Shown here piece after piece: positions 1-4,458 of a stretch of DNA of 5,757 bases. The translations under genes were made by a program, and so were the position numbers. The notes beneath the pieces are model-generated. The model was not told where the DNA came from and did not search any database. It worked only from the letters and a program-made list of their open reading frames with translations. Where the stretch lies: contig JAQTRD010000035.1 of NCBI GenBank assembly GCA_028711965.1, positions 1 to 5,757 on the forward strand, given 5' to 3'. Within the stretch, counting starts at the first letter, position 1. Each line of letters begins with the position of its first letter. The stretch comes from Candidatus Colwelliibacteriota bacterium. Its GTDB lineage: Bacteria > Patescibacteriota > Minisyncoccia > UBA6257 > Colwellbacteraceae.

Positions 1-558
1 ATACATGTCGATGTTTCTGACGGAGTGTTCACTCCATGGAAAACATGGGCTACCGTTCCGATAATCAAAAAAATCGTTTCAAGTTGTCCCGGTTTGAAAC
101 TAGCCGTCCACCTTATGGTTGAAAATCCGGACAATATTATTGGCGACTGGGTTGAATCCGGCATTAATGGAATAATCGTCCATTGCGAAAGAATCAAAAA
201 CGCAAAGTCTTTTTATGAAAGTTGCCTAAAGAATGGCGTTAAGCCGATGATTGCGGCAAATATCGAAACGCCAATATCGGCTCTTTCCGAATATGGCGAT
301 TTTAAAGATTTTGTTCTTCTTGCTGTTTCAGCCGGCCCGTCTGGTCAGGAAATAGACTTGAACGTTATCCCCAAAATAGCGGAGTTAAGAAAAATCCGTC
401 CCGATGCTACAATAATAGTAGACGGGGGAATAACTCCTGAAACTATAAAACTCATAAAATCCGCCGGGGCCGACGAAGCGACATCGGGAACGCACATCTT
501 TTCGAGCAGCAGTCCCGAAAAGGCTTATTCGGAACTTGTCGGTCTGGCTGAGCAATAA
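1..558 (+). CDS. rpe: Ribulose-phosphate 3-epimerase, 3' part (5' end outside window)
   Basis: The first 185 in-window codons are open from base 1, and the true start lies upstream, roughly 30 codons away judging by the usual 215-225 residue length. Family motifs appear in order: HVDVSDG (in-window residues 2-8), HLMVENP (37-43), a degenerate NPGFGGQ loop read as SAGPSGQ (110-116), VDGG (140-143) and a final AGAD...SGT.IF phosphate-binding segment (156-167). The enzyme is a cytosolic TIM barrel that interconverts ribulose 5-phosphate and xylulose 5-phosphate. The metal-ligand His/Asp residues (HxD, HLMV, VDGG) are present. The Met of DVMDG is Ser here and the Met of the MTVNPG loop appears to be Leu. 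The gene ends six bases before the transketolase N-subunit ATG, so the two are very likely co-transcribed and act in one pathway. A divergent sugar-phosphate epimerase relative (for example an allulose-6-phosphate 3-epimerase) cannot be excluded. Confidence 0.87.
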   Translation: MHVDVSDGVFTPWKTWATVPIIKKIVSSCPGLKLAVHLMVENPDNIIGDWVESGINGIIVHCERIKNAKSFYESCLKNGVKPMIAANIETPISALSEYGDFKDFVLLAVSAGPSGQEIDLNVIPKIAELRKIRPDATIIVDGGITPETIKLIKSAGADEATSGTHIFSSSSPEKAYSELVGLAEQ

Positions 559-564
559 AAAATA

Positions 565-1416
565 ATGAATCAATTCCTGACAGACGAGAGGGTCGCTTTC
601 ATTGAAGATAAAGCGCGGGAAATAAGAATAGAGATAATCAATATGCTCGCGCAGGCGAAGTCCGGACATTCGGCGGGCCCTTTGGGAATGGCGGATATTT
701 TTGCCGCTTTCTATTTTCATATTCTAAATCATGATCCCAAAAACCCCTCTTGGGAGGAGAGAGACAGATTGATCTTGTCGAATGGGCATATTTGCCCTGT
801 TCGTTATGCCGCAATGGCTCTTTCCGGTTTTTTTCCGGTTTCGGAACTTAACACGCTGCGAAAGATAAATTCCCGACTTCAAGGGCATCCCCACAGGGAG
901 TCCCTTCCGGGAGTGGAAACCACCTCGGGCCCTTTGGGCACGGGATTAAGCCAAGCAATCGGTATGGCTCTCTCGGCAAAGATGGACGACAAAAAATGGC
1001 GGACATATTGCTTTATGTCTGACGGAGAGCACGACGAAGGAAATACATGGGAAGCGATTGCTTTTGCGGGTAAATACAGACTAAGAAATCTGACGGCTCT
1101 CATAGACCGGAACAATATTCAAATAGACGGGCACACTGAAGATGTGATGCCTCTCGAACCGCTATCCGAAAAATACATTGATTTTGGCTGGCATGTCTTG
1201 GAAATCGACGGCCATAATATTGAAGAAATCGTGGCGGCCGTTAACGAAGCAAAGGCCATTTATGAGAAGCCGACGGTAATAATCGCGCATACGATTCCCG
1301 GGAGAGGAGTGAGTTTTATGGAAAATAATCATTTATGGCACGGCAAGCCGCCGAATGAAGAAGAGGCAAAGATGGCAATTGCGGAAATAAAGAGAACAGA
1401 AAAAAAGAAAAAATGA
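565..1416 (+). CDS. tkt: Transketolase, N-terminal (thiamine diphosphate-binding) subunit
   Basis: This 283-residue protein corresponds to the pyrophosphate-binding half of transketolase, which transfers two-carbon ketol units between sugar phosphates. Visible motifs are KSGHSAG with His35, SNGH (72-75), GPLGTGLSQAIG (122-133), the ThDP/Mg motif SDGEHDEG...RNN (152-184, with Ser where many enzymes have Gly-Asp-Gly) and PGRGVSFMENNHLWHG (245-260). It stops just before the PYR domain, which is encoded separately at 1642-2652. Such split transketolases are known in archaea and in many CPR and other bacteria, and the active enzyme should be a heteromer with shared active sites. The ATG at 565 is chosen because the protein begins at the usual place and follows the rpe stop by six bases. 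No SD sequence is visible. The C-terminus is a lysine-rich tail encoded by an A-rich tract, and its TGA overlaps the next start as ATGA. Confidence 0.95.
   Translation: MNQFLTDERVAFIEDKAREIRIEIINMLAQAKSGHSAGPLGMADIFAAFYFHILNHDPKNPSWEERDRLILSNGHICPVRYAAMALSGFFPVSELNTLRKINSRLQGHPHRESLPGVETTSGPLGTGLSQAIGMALSAKMDDKKWRTYCFMSDGEHDEGNTWEAIAFAGKYRLRNLTALIDRNNIQIDGHTEDVMPLEPLSEKYIDFGWHVLEIDGHNIEEIVAAVNEAKAIYEKPTVIIAHTIPGRGVSFMENNHLWHGKPPNEEEAKMAIAEIKRTEKKKK
1401..1407 (+). other. Candidate -1 slippery heptamer A_AAA_AAG
   Basis: In the transketolase N-subunit frame, codons GAA (1399), AAA (1402) and AAG (1405) create A_AAA_AAG in the exact register of the classical E. coli dnaX -1 frameshift site. 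After a -1 slip the ribosome would read GAA AAA and then enter the 1413 ORF with no stop until 1649. This would give a fusion of about 361 residues with a membrane segment. An AU-rich stem (1420-1427 with 1438-1445, 8 pairs including one G-U) lies 12 nt downstream, weaker and further away than usual stimulators, and the upstream SD-like element is poor. The heptamer is seen directly. Its function is inference, because lysine tails in A-rich DNA produce such heptamers by chance. Confidence 0.3.
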
Positions 1417-1649
1417 ACAAAGAACTATTGACCAATCTAGTTTTTAAATTGCCAGTTGCTCTTATCGGCCTTCTTATAGCTCTCTATTGGGCGTCTTATA
1501 AGTACTGTCCGGTCCCCGTTTCCCAATGCAATGAAAGCGGCATCTGCGTTTCCCTCTATCAGACATGCAGTCTGCCTTTCGGAGGAAAGAAGATGAACGA
1601 TTCAATGTTTAAGATAAACGTTTTTATCCGCGATATATTTGATGATTAA
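1413..1649 (+). CDS. Small single-pass membrane protein with four cysteines, function unknown
   Basis: I do not recognise this 78-residue protein. A short N-terminus with few charges (residues 1-12) leads into a hydrophobic segment of about 15 residues (13-27, containing Pro14 and Gly19) ending in aromatic WASYKY. The C-terminal 47 residues contain Cys32, Cys39, Cys45 and Cys52, then a polar tail ending in acidic residues. The likely topology is a single membrane anchor or uncleaved signal with an exported, possibly disulfide-bonded domain. This is inferred from composition. It starts inside the ATGA overlap with the N-subunit stop and ends eight bases inside the C-subunit gene, so all three genes look translationally coupled. 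Codon use resembles the neighbours, which supports real coding, but no second genome is available to confirm it. Placement of a membrane protein between two halves of a cytosolic enzyme is unexpected. A non-coding spacer that happens to be open is the alternative. Confidence 0.6.
   Translation: MNKELLTNLVFKLPVALIGLLIALYWASYKYCPVPVSQCNESGICVSLYQTCSLPFGGKKMNDSMFKINVFIRDIFDD
1581..1585 (+). promoter_or_regulatory. Internal SD-like GGAGG upstream of in-frame ATG 1593
   Basis: GGAGG at 1581-1585 lies seven bases before ATG 1593, which is in frame with the 78-codon ORF (Met61) and would give an 18-residue peptide ending at 1649. That stop lies eight bases inside the transketolase C-subunit gene, whose own ATG at 1642 has no SD. 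Ribosomes entering here could feed the downstream gene by termination-reinitiation. The bases also simply encode Gly-Gly-Lys, so chance is a serious alternative. Confidence 0.35.
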
Positions 1650-2652
1650 AGATTATCTCCATAAAGAAATTCTCGACAACAGCTCTGAAATGGAAGCAGT
1701 GCGTTCGGGATATGGCGAAGGCGTATTGGAAGCGGCGCGAGCCGATAAGAATATTGTTGTTATTTCTGCCGATTTAACGGAATCGACAAGAGTTGAAGAA
1801 TTTTCAAAGGAGTTTCCGGAAAGATTTTTCCAGGTAGGCGTTGCCGAACAGAATATGGCGGGAATCGCGGCCGGGTTGGGAATCAGCGGCAAAGTGCCGT
1901 TTATCGCTTCTTATGCGGTTTTTTCTCCGGGAAGAAATTGGGAGCAGATTCGGACGACTATCGCGTATAATAATTCCAACGTTAAGATCGCGGGACACCA
2001 TGCGGGGATAATGACCGGTCCGGACGGCGCAACCCATCAGGCGATAGAAGACATTGCCACTATGAGGGTAATGCCTAATATGAAAGTTATTGTTCCCTGC
2101 GACGCCGAAGAGGCGAAAAAGGCCGCCATTGCCTCCGCAAAAATATACGGACCCGTTTATCTCCGGCTCTGCCGCGAGAAAACGGCCGTCATAACGACTC
2201 CTAAAACTCCCTTTATTCCCGGAAAAGCCGAAGTCTTCTGGGATTCATCGGAAAGCAAAAAAAGAAAGGCAAAAAGACCGCAAGTTTGCTTCGTTTCTGC
2301 GGGCCCGATAATTATAAACGCGCTTCTTGCCGCAAAAGAGCTTGAAAAAGAAGAGATCGGATCGGTTGTCTTGAATGTCCATACCATAAAGCCGCTGGAT
2401 GAGAAAAAGATCATAGAGGAGGCAAAAAAATGCGGAAGCATAGTTTCCGTTGAAGAACACAATATAATCGGAGGACTCGGATCAGCCGTTGCGGAACTTT
2501 TGGCAAAAGAGTGTCCCGTGCCGATGGAGTTTATCGGAATGAGAGACTGTTTCGGAGAATCGGGAGACCCGGATCTGCTAATCGAAAAATACGGAATGTC
2601 CGTTAAAGAAATTGTTAAGTCGGCGAAGAAGGCGATAAAGAGAAAATCATAA
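1642..2652 (+). CDS. tkt: Transketolase, C-terminal (PYR and C-terminal domain) subunit
   Basis: This 336-residue protein completes the transketolase. The pyrimidine-binding domain covers roughly residues 17-180, with SADLTEST (43-50), the catalytic-glutamate motif GVAEQNM (66-72, Glu69), GHHAGIMTGPDGATHQAIEDIA (118-139) and the conserved PVYLRL (171-176). The regulatory-type C-terminal domain follows from about residue 213, with VSAGP, NVHTIKPLD (245-253) and EEHNIIGGLGSAVAE (271-285). The inter-domain linker at 203-212 is unusually basic (SESKKRKAKR), coded by an A-rich stretch. ATG 1642 is preferred to the adjacent TTG 1639 because ATG is the stronger start and nothing is gained by one extra residue. 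It overlaps the small membrane-protein gene by eight bases and lacks its own SD, pointing to translational coupling. Glu69 of this chain should activate ThDP bound by the partner subunit. Confidence 0.95.
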   Translation: MIKDYLHKEILDNSSEMEAVRSGYGEGVLEAARADKNIVVISADLTESTRVEEFSKEFPERFFQVGVAEQNMAGIAAGLGISGKVPFIASYAVFSPGRNWEQIRTTIAYNNSNVKIAGHHAGIMTGPDGATHQAIEDIATMRVMPNMKVIVPCDAEEAKKAAIASAKIYGPVYLRLCREKTAVITTPKTPFIPGKAEVFWDSSESKKRKAKRPQVCFVSAGPIIINALLAAKELEKEEIGSVVLNVHTIKPLDEKKIIEEAKKCGSIVSVEEHNIIGGLGSAVAELLAKECPVPMEFIGMRDCFGESGDPDLLIEKYGMSVKEIVKSAKKAIKRKS

Positions 2653-2669
2653 GACGTTATAACCTGTCG

Positions 2670-2692
2670 TCTGTTATCTGAAAGATAACAGA
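2670..2692. repeat. Perfect 9-bp stem-loop (loop TGAAA) after the transketolase operon
   Basis: Arms TCTGTTATC (2670-2678) and GATAACAGA (2684-2692) are perfectly complementary around a five-base loop. A separate 8-bp palindrome GTTATAAC occurs just upstream at 2656-2663. No T-run follows on the + strand (only GTGAAAAA), so it is a poor intrinsic terminator. An mRNA 3'-end stabiliser or a protein-binding palindrome are possible roles. Confidence 0.5.
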
Positions 2693-2708
2693 GTGAAAAA
2701 TGTGAGAT

Positions 2709-2728
2709 AGCGCCGCTATAGCGGCGCT
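2709..2728 (+). terminator. Perfect 20-nt GC-rich palindrome, candidate terminator of the rpe-tkt operon
   Basis: AGCGCCGC (2709-2716), TATA, GCGGCGCT (2721-2728) is a perfect palindrome able to form a very stable 8-bp hairpin with a four-base loop. It is followed by TGTTGG, so the U-tract is short and interrupted. Its position 57 bases after the operon's last stop and before the possible pilus-operon promoter fits a terminator. A dyad operator is the alternative. Confidence 0.45.
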
Positions 2729-2765
2729 TGTTGGAATGACTGCATAAGAAAAACTGTCCGCAATA

Positions 2766-2774
2766 TGCTAAAAT
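2766..2774 (+). promoter_or_regulatory. Possible extended -10 promoter for the pilus cluster
   Basis: TGC followed by TAAAAT (2769-2774) matches the extended -10 pattern TGnTATAAT with one mismatch. No credible -35 hexamer lies 16-18 bases upstream. Transcription would begin near 2781, only about four bases before ATG 2785, giving an almost leaderless mRNA. This agrees with the absence of an SD. The position just after the candidate terminator is reasonable, but the match is short and could be chance. Confidence 0.4.
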
Positions 2775-2784
2775 TAAGCAGTTG

Positions 2785-3405
2785 ATGACTGAATATAATT
2801 CTATCAGAGGGCAATCTCTTGTTGAGATACTGATAGCCATCGGCATATCGTCTGTTTTAATCGGAGGGGTGGTGACAACTTATGTCGTTTCCCTTAATTC
2901 GAATGCCGACGCCAGGTTATCAGCGGTAGGGACCGAGCTGGCTCAAGAAACGTATGATAACATCAAAGCCATATCGGAAGCGCAGTGGAGTACCGTATAT
3001 AATGTGACGAAGAGCACTCCTTATCATTTATCTCTTGTCGACCAGTCTTTCGACATCGTCTCGGGGACGGAGGAAATAACGATCGACGATTTTGTCTATA
3101 CTAGATCCTTTACGGTAGAAAATGTCTTGCGCGGAGCGGGGGGAGATATAGTCTCAAGCGGGGGAGTAGACGATCCCTCAACCCAAAAGATAACCGTTAT
3201 AGTGGAGTGGACCAGTGTTATGGGAGCGAGGGAAACAAAGATTGGCGGATACATATCAAGAACGAGAAACATTTCTCTTCGTTTGACAAACTGGGGAGAC
3301 TCAGGGGATGAAGGGCCTTTTGTCAGCCAGACAACAAGTTTTCTCACTTCGGATAATATCGATTTTGTTTCCTTGCCGGGAGTCATAAAAGTCTTAAATT
3401 TCTAA
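2785..3405 (+). CDS. PilV-like type IV pseudopilin (minor pilin)
   Basis: The 206-residue protein begins with a short positively charged leader and a type III prepilin signal, SIRG|QSLVEILIAIG. Prepilin peptidase should cut after Gly9, Glu14 is the conserved +5 glutamate, and the hydrophobic helix spans about residues 15-37. The following ELAQETYDNIKAISEAQW segment (51-68) resembles the region after the pilin helix in PilV-type modification proteins (LAxEtxexirs..W). The rest is predicted beta-rich and exported, containing no cysteines. ATG 2785 is preferred to TTG 2782, and neither has an SD. The gene ends in TAATG, overlapping the next gene by one base. With the PilX-like and PilM-like genes downstream, it probably initiates or decorates a type IV pilus or a competence/secretion pseudopilus. 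The exact paralogue (PilV, PilW, GspI type) cannot be fixed without profile searches. Confidence 0.85.
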   Translation: MTEYNSIRGQSLVEILIAIGISSVLIGGVVTTYVVSLNSNADARLSAVGTELAQETYDNIKAISEAQWSTVYNVTKSTPYHLSLVDQSFDIVSGTEEITIDDFVYTRSFTVENVLRGAGGDIVSSGGVDDPSTQKITVIVEWTSVMGARETKIGGYISRTRNISLRLTNWGDSGDEGPFVSQTTSFLTSDNIDFVSLPGVIKVLNF

Positions 3406-4361
3406 TGTCCTCAAGTAATTTTTTTAAAAGGAAGACAATCATCACAATAAGCGCCATCGTGATGATTATTGCCGGAGTGTCGATTGCCATCGCAGCCGGC
3501 AATACGAGCGGTTATGCTTGGGCGGACGCCTTGGGTTGGATTGATTTTTCAAGCAATGTGACGGTATGGGGAGACGGGGTTGAAGGATGGGCAACAATCT
3601 ACGATACGGGGGAAGAAATATCTCTCGATTGTTCAACGGGCCCCGACGGGGACTGCTCATATCCTTATGGCGTAACAAACGACGGACTTGGAAACTTATC
3701 CGGCTGGGCATGGTCCGACGATATAGGATGGATAAGCTTCGATTGCCACAATCCGGAAACGGGAGGAACTTCTCCCGATTATAGCTGCGTCCAATCTCTT
3801 TATCAGGTGAAGATTGACGATCAGGGCAATTTCTACGGGTGGGCGTGGAACGATACAGTCGGTTGGATCAGCTTCAATTGCAATCAGGTGGAAACGGGAG
3901 ACACTTGTTCAGTTTCCAATTACAAAGTTACGACTGAATGGCACTCCGGCCCCGTAGCGGGAACTTTGGTTTCCGGGACTTTTGATACGCGAGTTGCCAC
4001 GGGAGCGTCGTTTAACTTCATTGTCTGGAGAGGGTCTCTCAATAACGGAAGCGTATCATTCCAGTTTGCAACTTCTGATTGCGAGAATGGAGCGACAAAC
4101 GCGCCGACTTGCGATGTTGATCCGGGTTGGCAATGGAGCGCCAAGGTGTCCGGAAGCGACGGAGTATTCTTGGGTCCAGGAGGAACTTCCGACCAAGCTG
4201 ACGTATATGCGACGTCTGGTCCCGGCACTCCGGTAGGAATCGTTAATCAAGACGTGCATAACAATAAGAGATATTTCCGCTATTGGGTTCTTGTCGAAAC
4301 GGACTCTGCACAAACAGCCACTCCCGTTATAGAGGATATAATCGTGAACTGGAGCCCGTAA
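3405..4361 (+). CDS. Exported GWAW/GWISF-repeat protein, candidate pilus-associated surface protein
   Basis: The 318-residue protein starts with FFKRK and a hydrophobic stretch (11-31) ending AIAAG. This fits a Sec signal peptide with possible cleavage after Ala30 (AxA), or an N-terminal anchor. Three tryptophan modules follow: GYAWADALGWIDF (36-48), GWAWSDDIGWISFDC (100-114) and GWAWNDTVGWISFNC (145-159). The last two are preceded by YxVxxDxxGN, so the repeat unit is about 45 residues. The C-terminal part (about 183-318) is a separate beta-rich domain ending in the phrase IEDIIVNWSP. Eight cysteines occur in close pairs (76/84, 114/128, 159/168, 226/236), suggesting local disulfides outside the cell. 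Similar Trp-rich modules are, from general knowledge, frequent in predicted surface proteins of CPR bacteria but have no assigned activity. It overlaps the PilV-like gene by one base and sits inside the pilus cluster, so a role as a minor fibre subunit, tip protein or adhesin is inferred. No prepilin site is present. Confidence 0.8.
   Translation: MSSSNFFKRKTIITISAIVMIIAGVSIAIAAGNTSGYAWADALGWIDFSSNVTVWGDGVEGWATIYDTGEEISLDCSTGPDGDCSYPYGVTNDGLGNLSGWAWSDDIGWISFDCHNPETGGTSPDYSCVQSLYQVKIDDQGNFYGWAWNDTVGWISFNCNQVETGDTCSVSNYKVTTEWHSGPVAGTLVSGTFDTRVATGASFNFIVWRGSLNNGSVSFQFATSDCENGATNAPTCDVDPGWQWSAKVSGSDGVFLGPGGTSDQADVYATSGPGTPVGIVNQDVHNNKRYFRYWVLVETDSAQTATPVIEDIIVNWSP
3510..3881 (+). repeat. Three tandem-type GWAWxxxxGWIxF protein modules
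   Basis: Protein-level repeats lie at 3510-3548, 3702-3746 and 3837-3881. The consensus is G-(W/Y)-A-W-x4-G-W-I-x-F-x-C. The second and third units are 45 residues apart and the first is 64 residues before the second. The DNA of the units is clearly diverged at synonymous positions, so the repeats are old and kept by selection on the protein rather than recent duplications. Confidence 0.85.
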
Positions 4362-4374
4362 CCCCACCATAGGC

Positions 4375-4379
4375 GAGGT
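4375..4379 (+). promoter_or_regulatory. SD-like GAGGT before micro-ORF ATG 4388
   Basis: GAGGT matches five bases of the SD consensus AGGAGGT and ends eight bases before ATG 4388, an ideal spacing. Apart from GGAGG at 1581, it is the only good SD-plus-ATG pair noticed in the window. Main genes here start without an SD, so it may be meaningful or may be coincidence. Confidence 0.4.
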
Positions 4380-4382
4380 AAG

Positions 4383-4449
4383 TTCCAATGACTAATCTCA
4401 AATATCCAAAGAAGATTGAAAATTATGAATTGGGATTTAGTCATTGGAA
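4383..4449. repeat. Long imperfect inverted repeat between the repeat-protein gene and the PilX-like gene
   Basis: The outer arms TTCCAATGACTA (4383-4394) and TAGTCATTGGAA (4438-4449) are perfectly complementary over 12 bases. Pairing continues inward (4395-4401 with 4430-4437) with one bulged T and one G-T pair, giving about 19 pairs around a loop of about 28 bases. It occupies nearly the whole 97-base space between two neighbouring coding regions. There is no T-run, so it is not a normal terminator. It resembles a REP- or MITE-like palindromic element, which would be shown by copies elsewhere in the genome. As RNA it would bury the micro-ORF start at 4388 and sit just before ATG 4459. Confidence 0.65.
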
Positions 4450-4456
4450 ATTATAA
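4388..4456 (+). CDS. Possible 22-residue leader peptide inside the inverted repeat
   Basis: ATG 4388 to TAA 4454-4456 encodes MTNLKYPKKIENYELGFSHWKL (shown in parts: MTNLKYPKK, IENYELG, FSHWKL). It has a good SD (GAGGT, spacing 8) and stops two bases before the ATG of the PilX-like gene, an arrangement suited to termination-reinitiation. The start lies within the left arm of the inverted repeat and the end just beyond the right arm, so most of the coding potential may merely reflect the repeat element. No family is recognised. Low confidence that a functional peptide is made. Confidence 0.25.
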   Translation: MTNLKYPKKIENYELGFSHWKL

Positions 4457-4458
4457 AG

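Noticed and set aside
25..558. GTG at 25 as the start of the epimerase gene
   Set aside because: The codons before it (1-24) encode IHVDVSDG, the conserved metal-binding motif of the family, so the gene clearly begins upstream of the window.
385..720. 111-codon ORF on the - strand spanning the rpe/transketolase junction
   Set aside because: Antisense to two strongly conserved coding regions, with no family resemblance.
1639..1641. TTG start for the transketolase C-subunit, and similar TTG starts at 2782 and 4444
   Set aside because: In each case an in-frame ATG lies 1 to 5 codons downstream, the extra residues add no conserved sequence, and at 4444 the codon is part of the inverted-repeat arm.
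1413..1649. The segment between the transketolase halves as a frameshifted remnant of a full-length transketolase
   Set aside because: Both halves are complete at their domain borders, the segment shows no transketolase motifs, and split genes of this kind are a known natural arrangement.
2257..2264. A7G tract in the transketolase C-subunit gene as a second frameshift site
   Set aside because: The codon register is AAA AAA AGA, which does not form X_XXY_YYZ, and the protein continues normally through conserved motifs afterwards.
2157..2846. 229-codon ORF on the - strand
   Set aside because: It lies opposite the well-supported transketolase C-subunit and the intergenic palindromes, shows a low-complexity Ser/Ile/Phe-rich translation typical of an antisense shadow, and has no recognisable motif or RBS.
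4452..4457. TATAAA as a -10 promoter element before the PilX-like gene
   Set aside because: Transcription would start after the ATG at 4459, and TTGAAA at 4416 is too far away (30 bases) to act as its -35.
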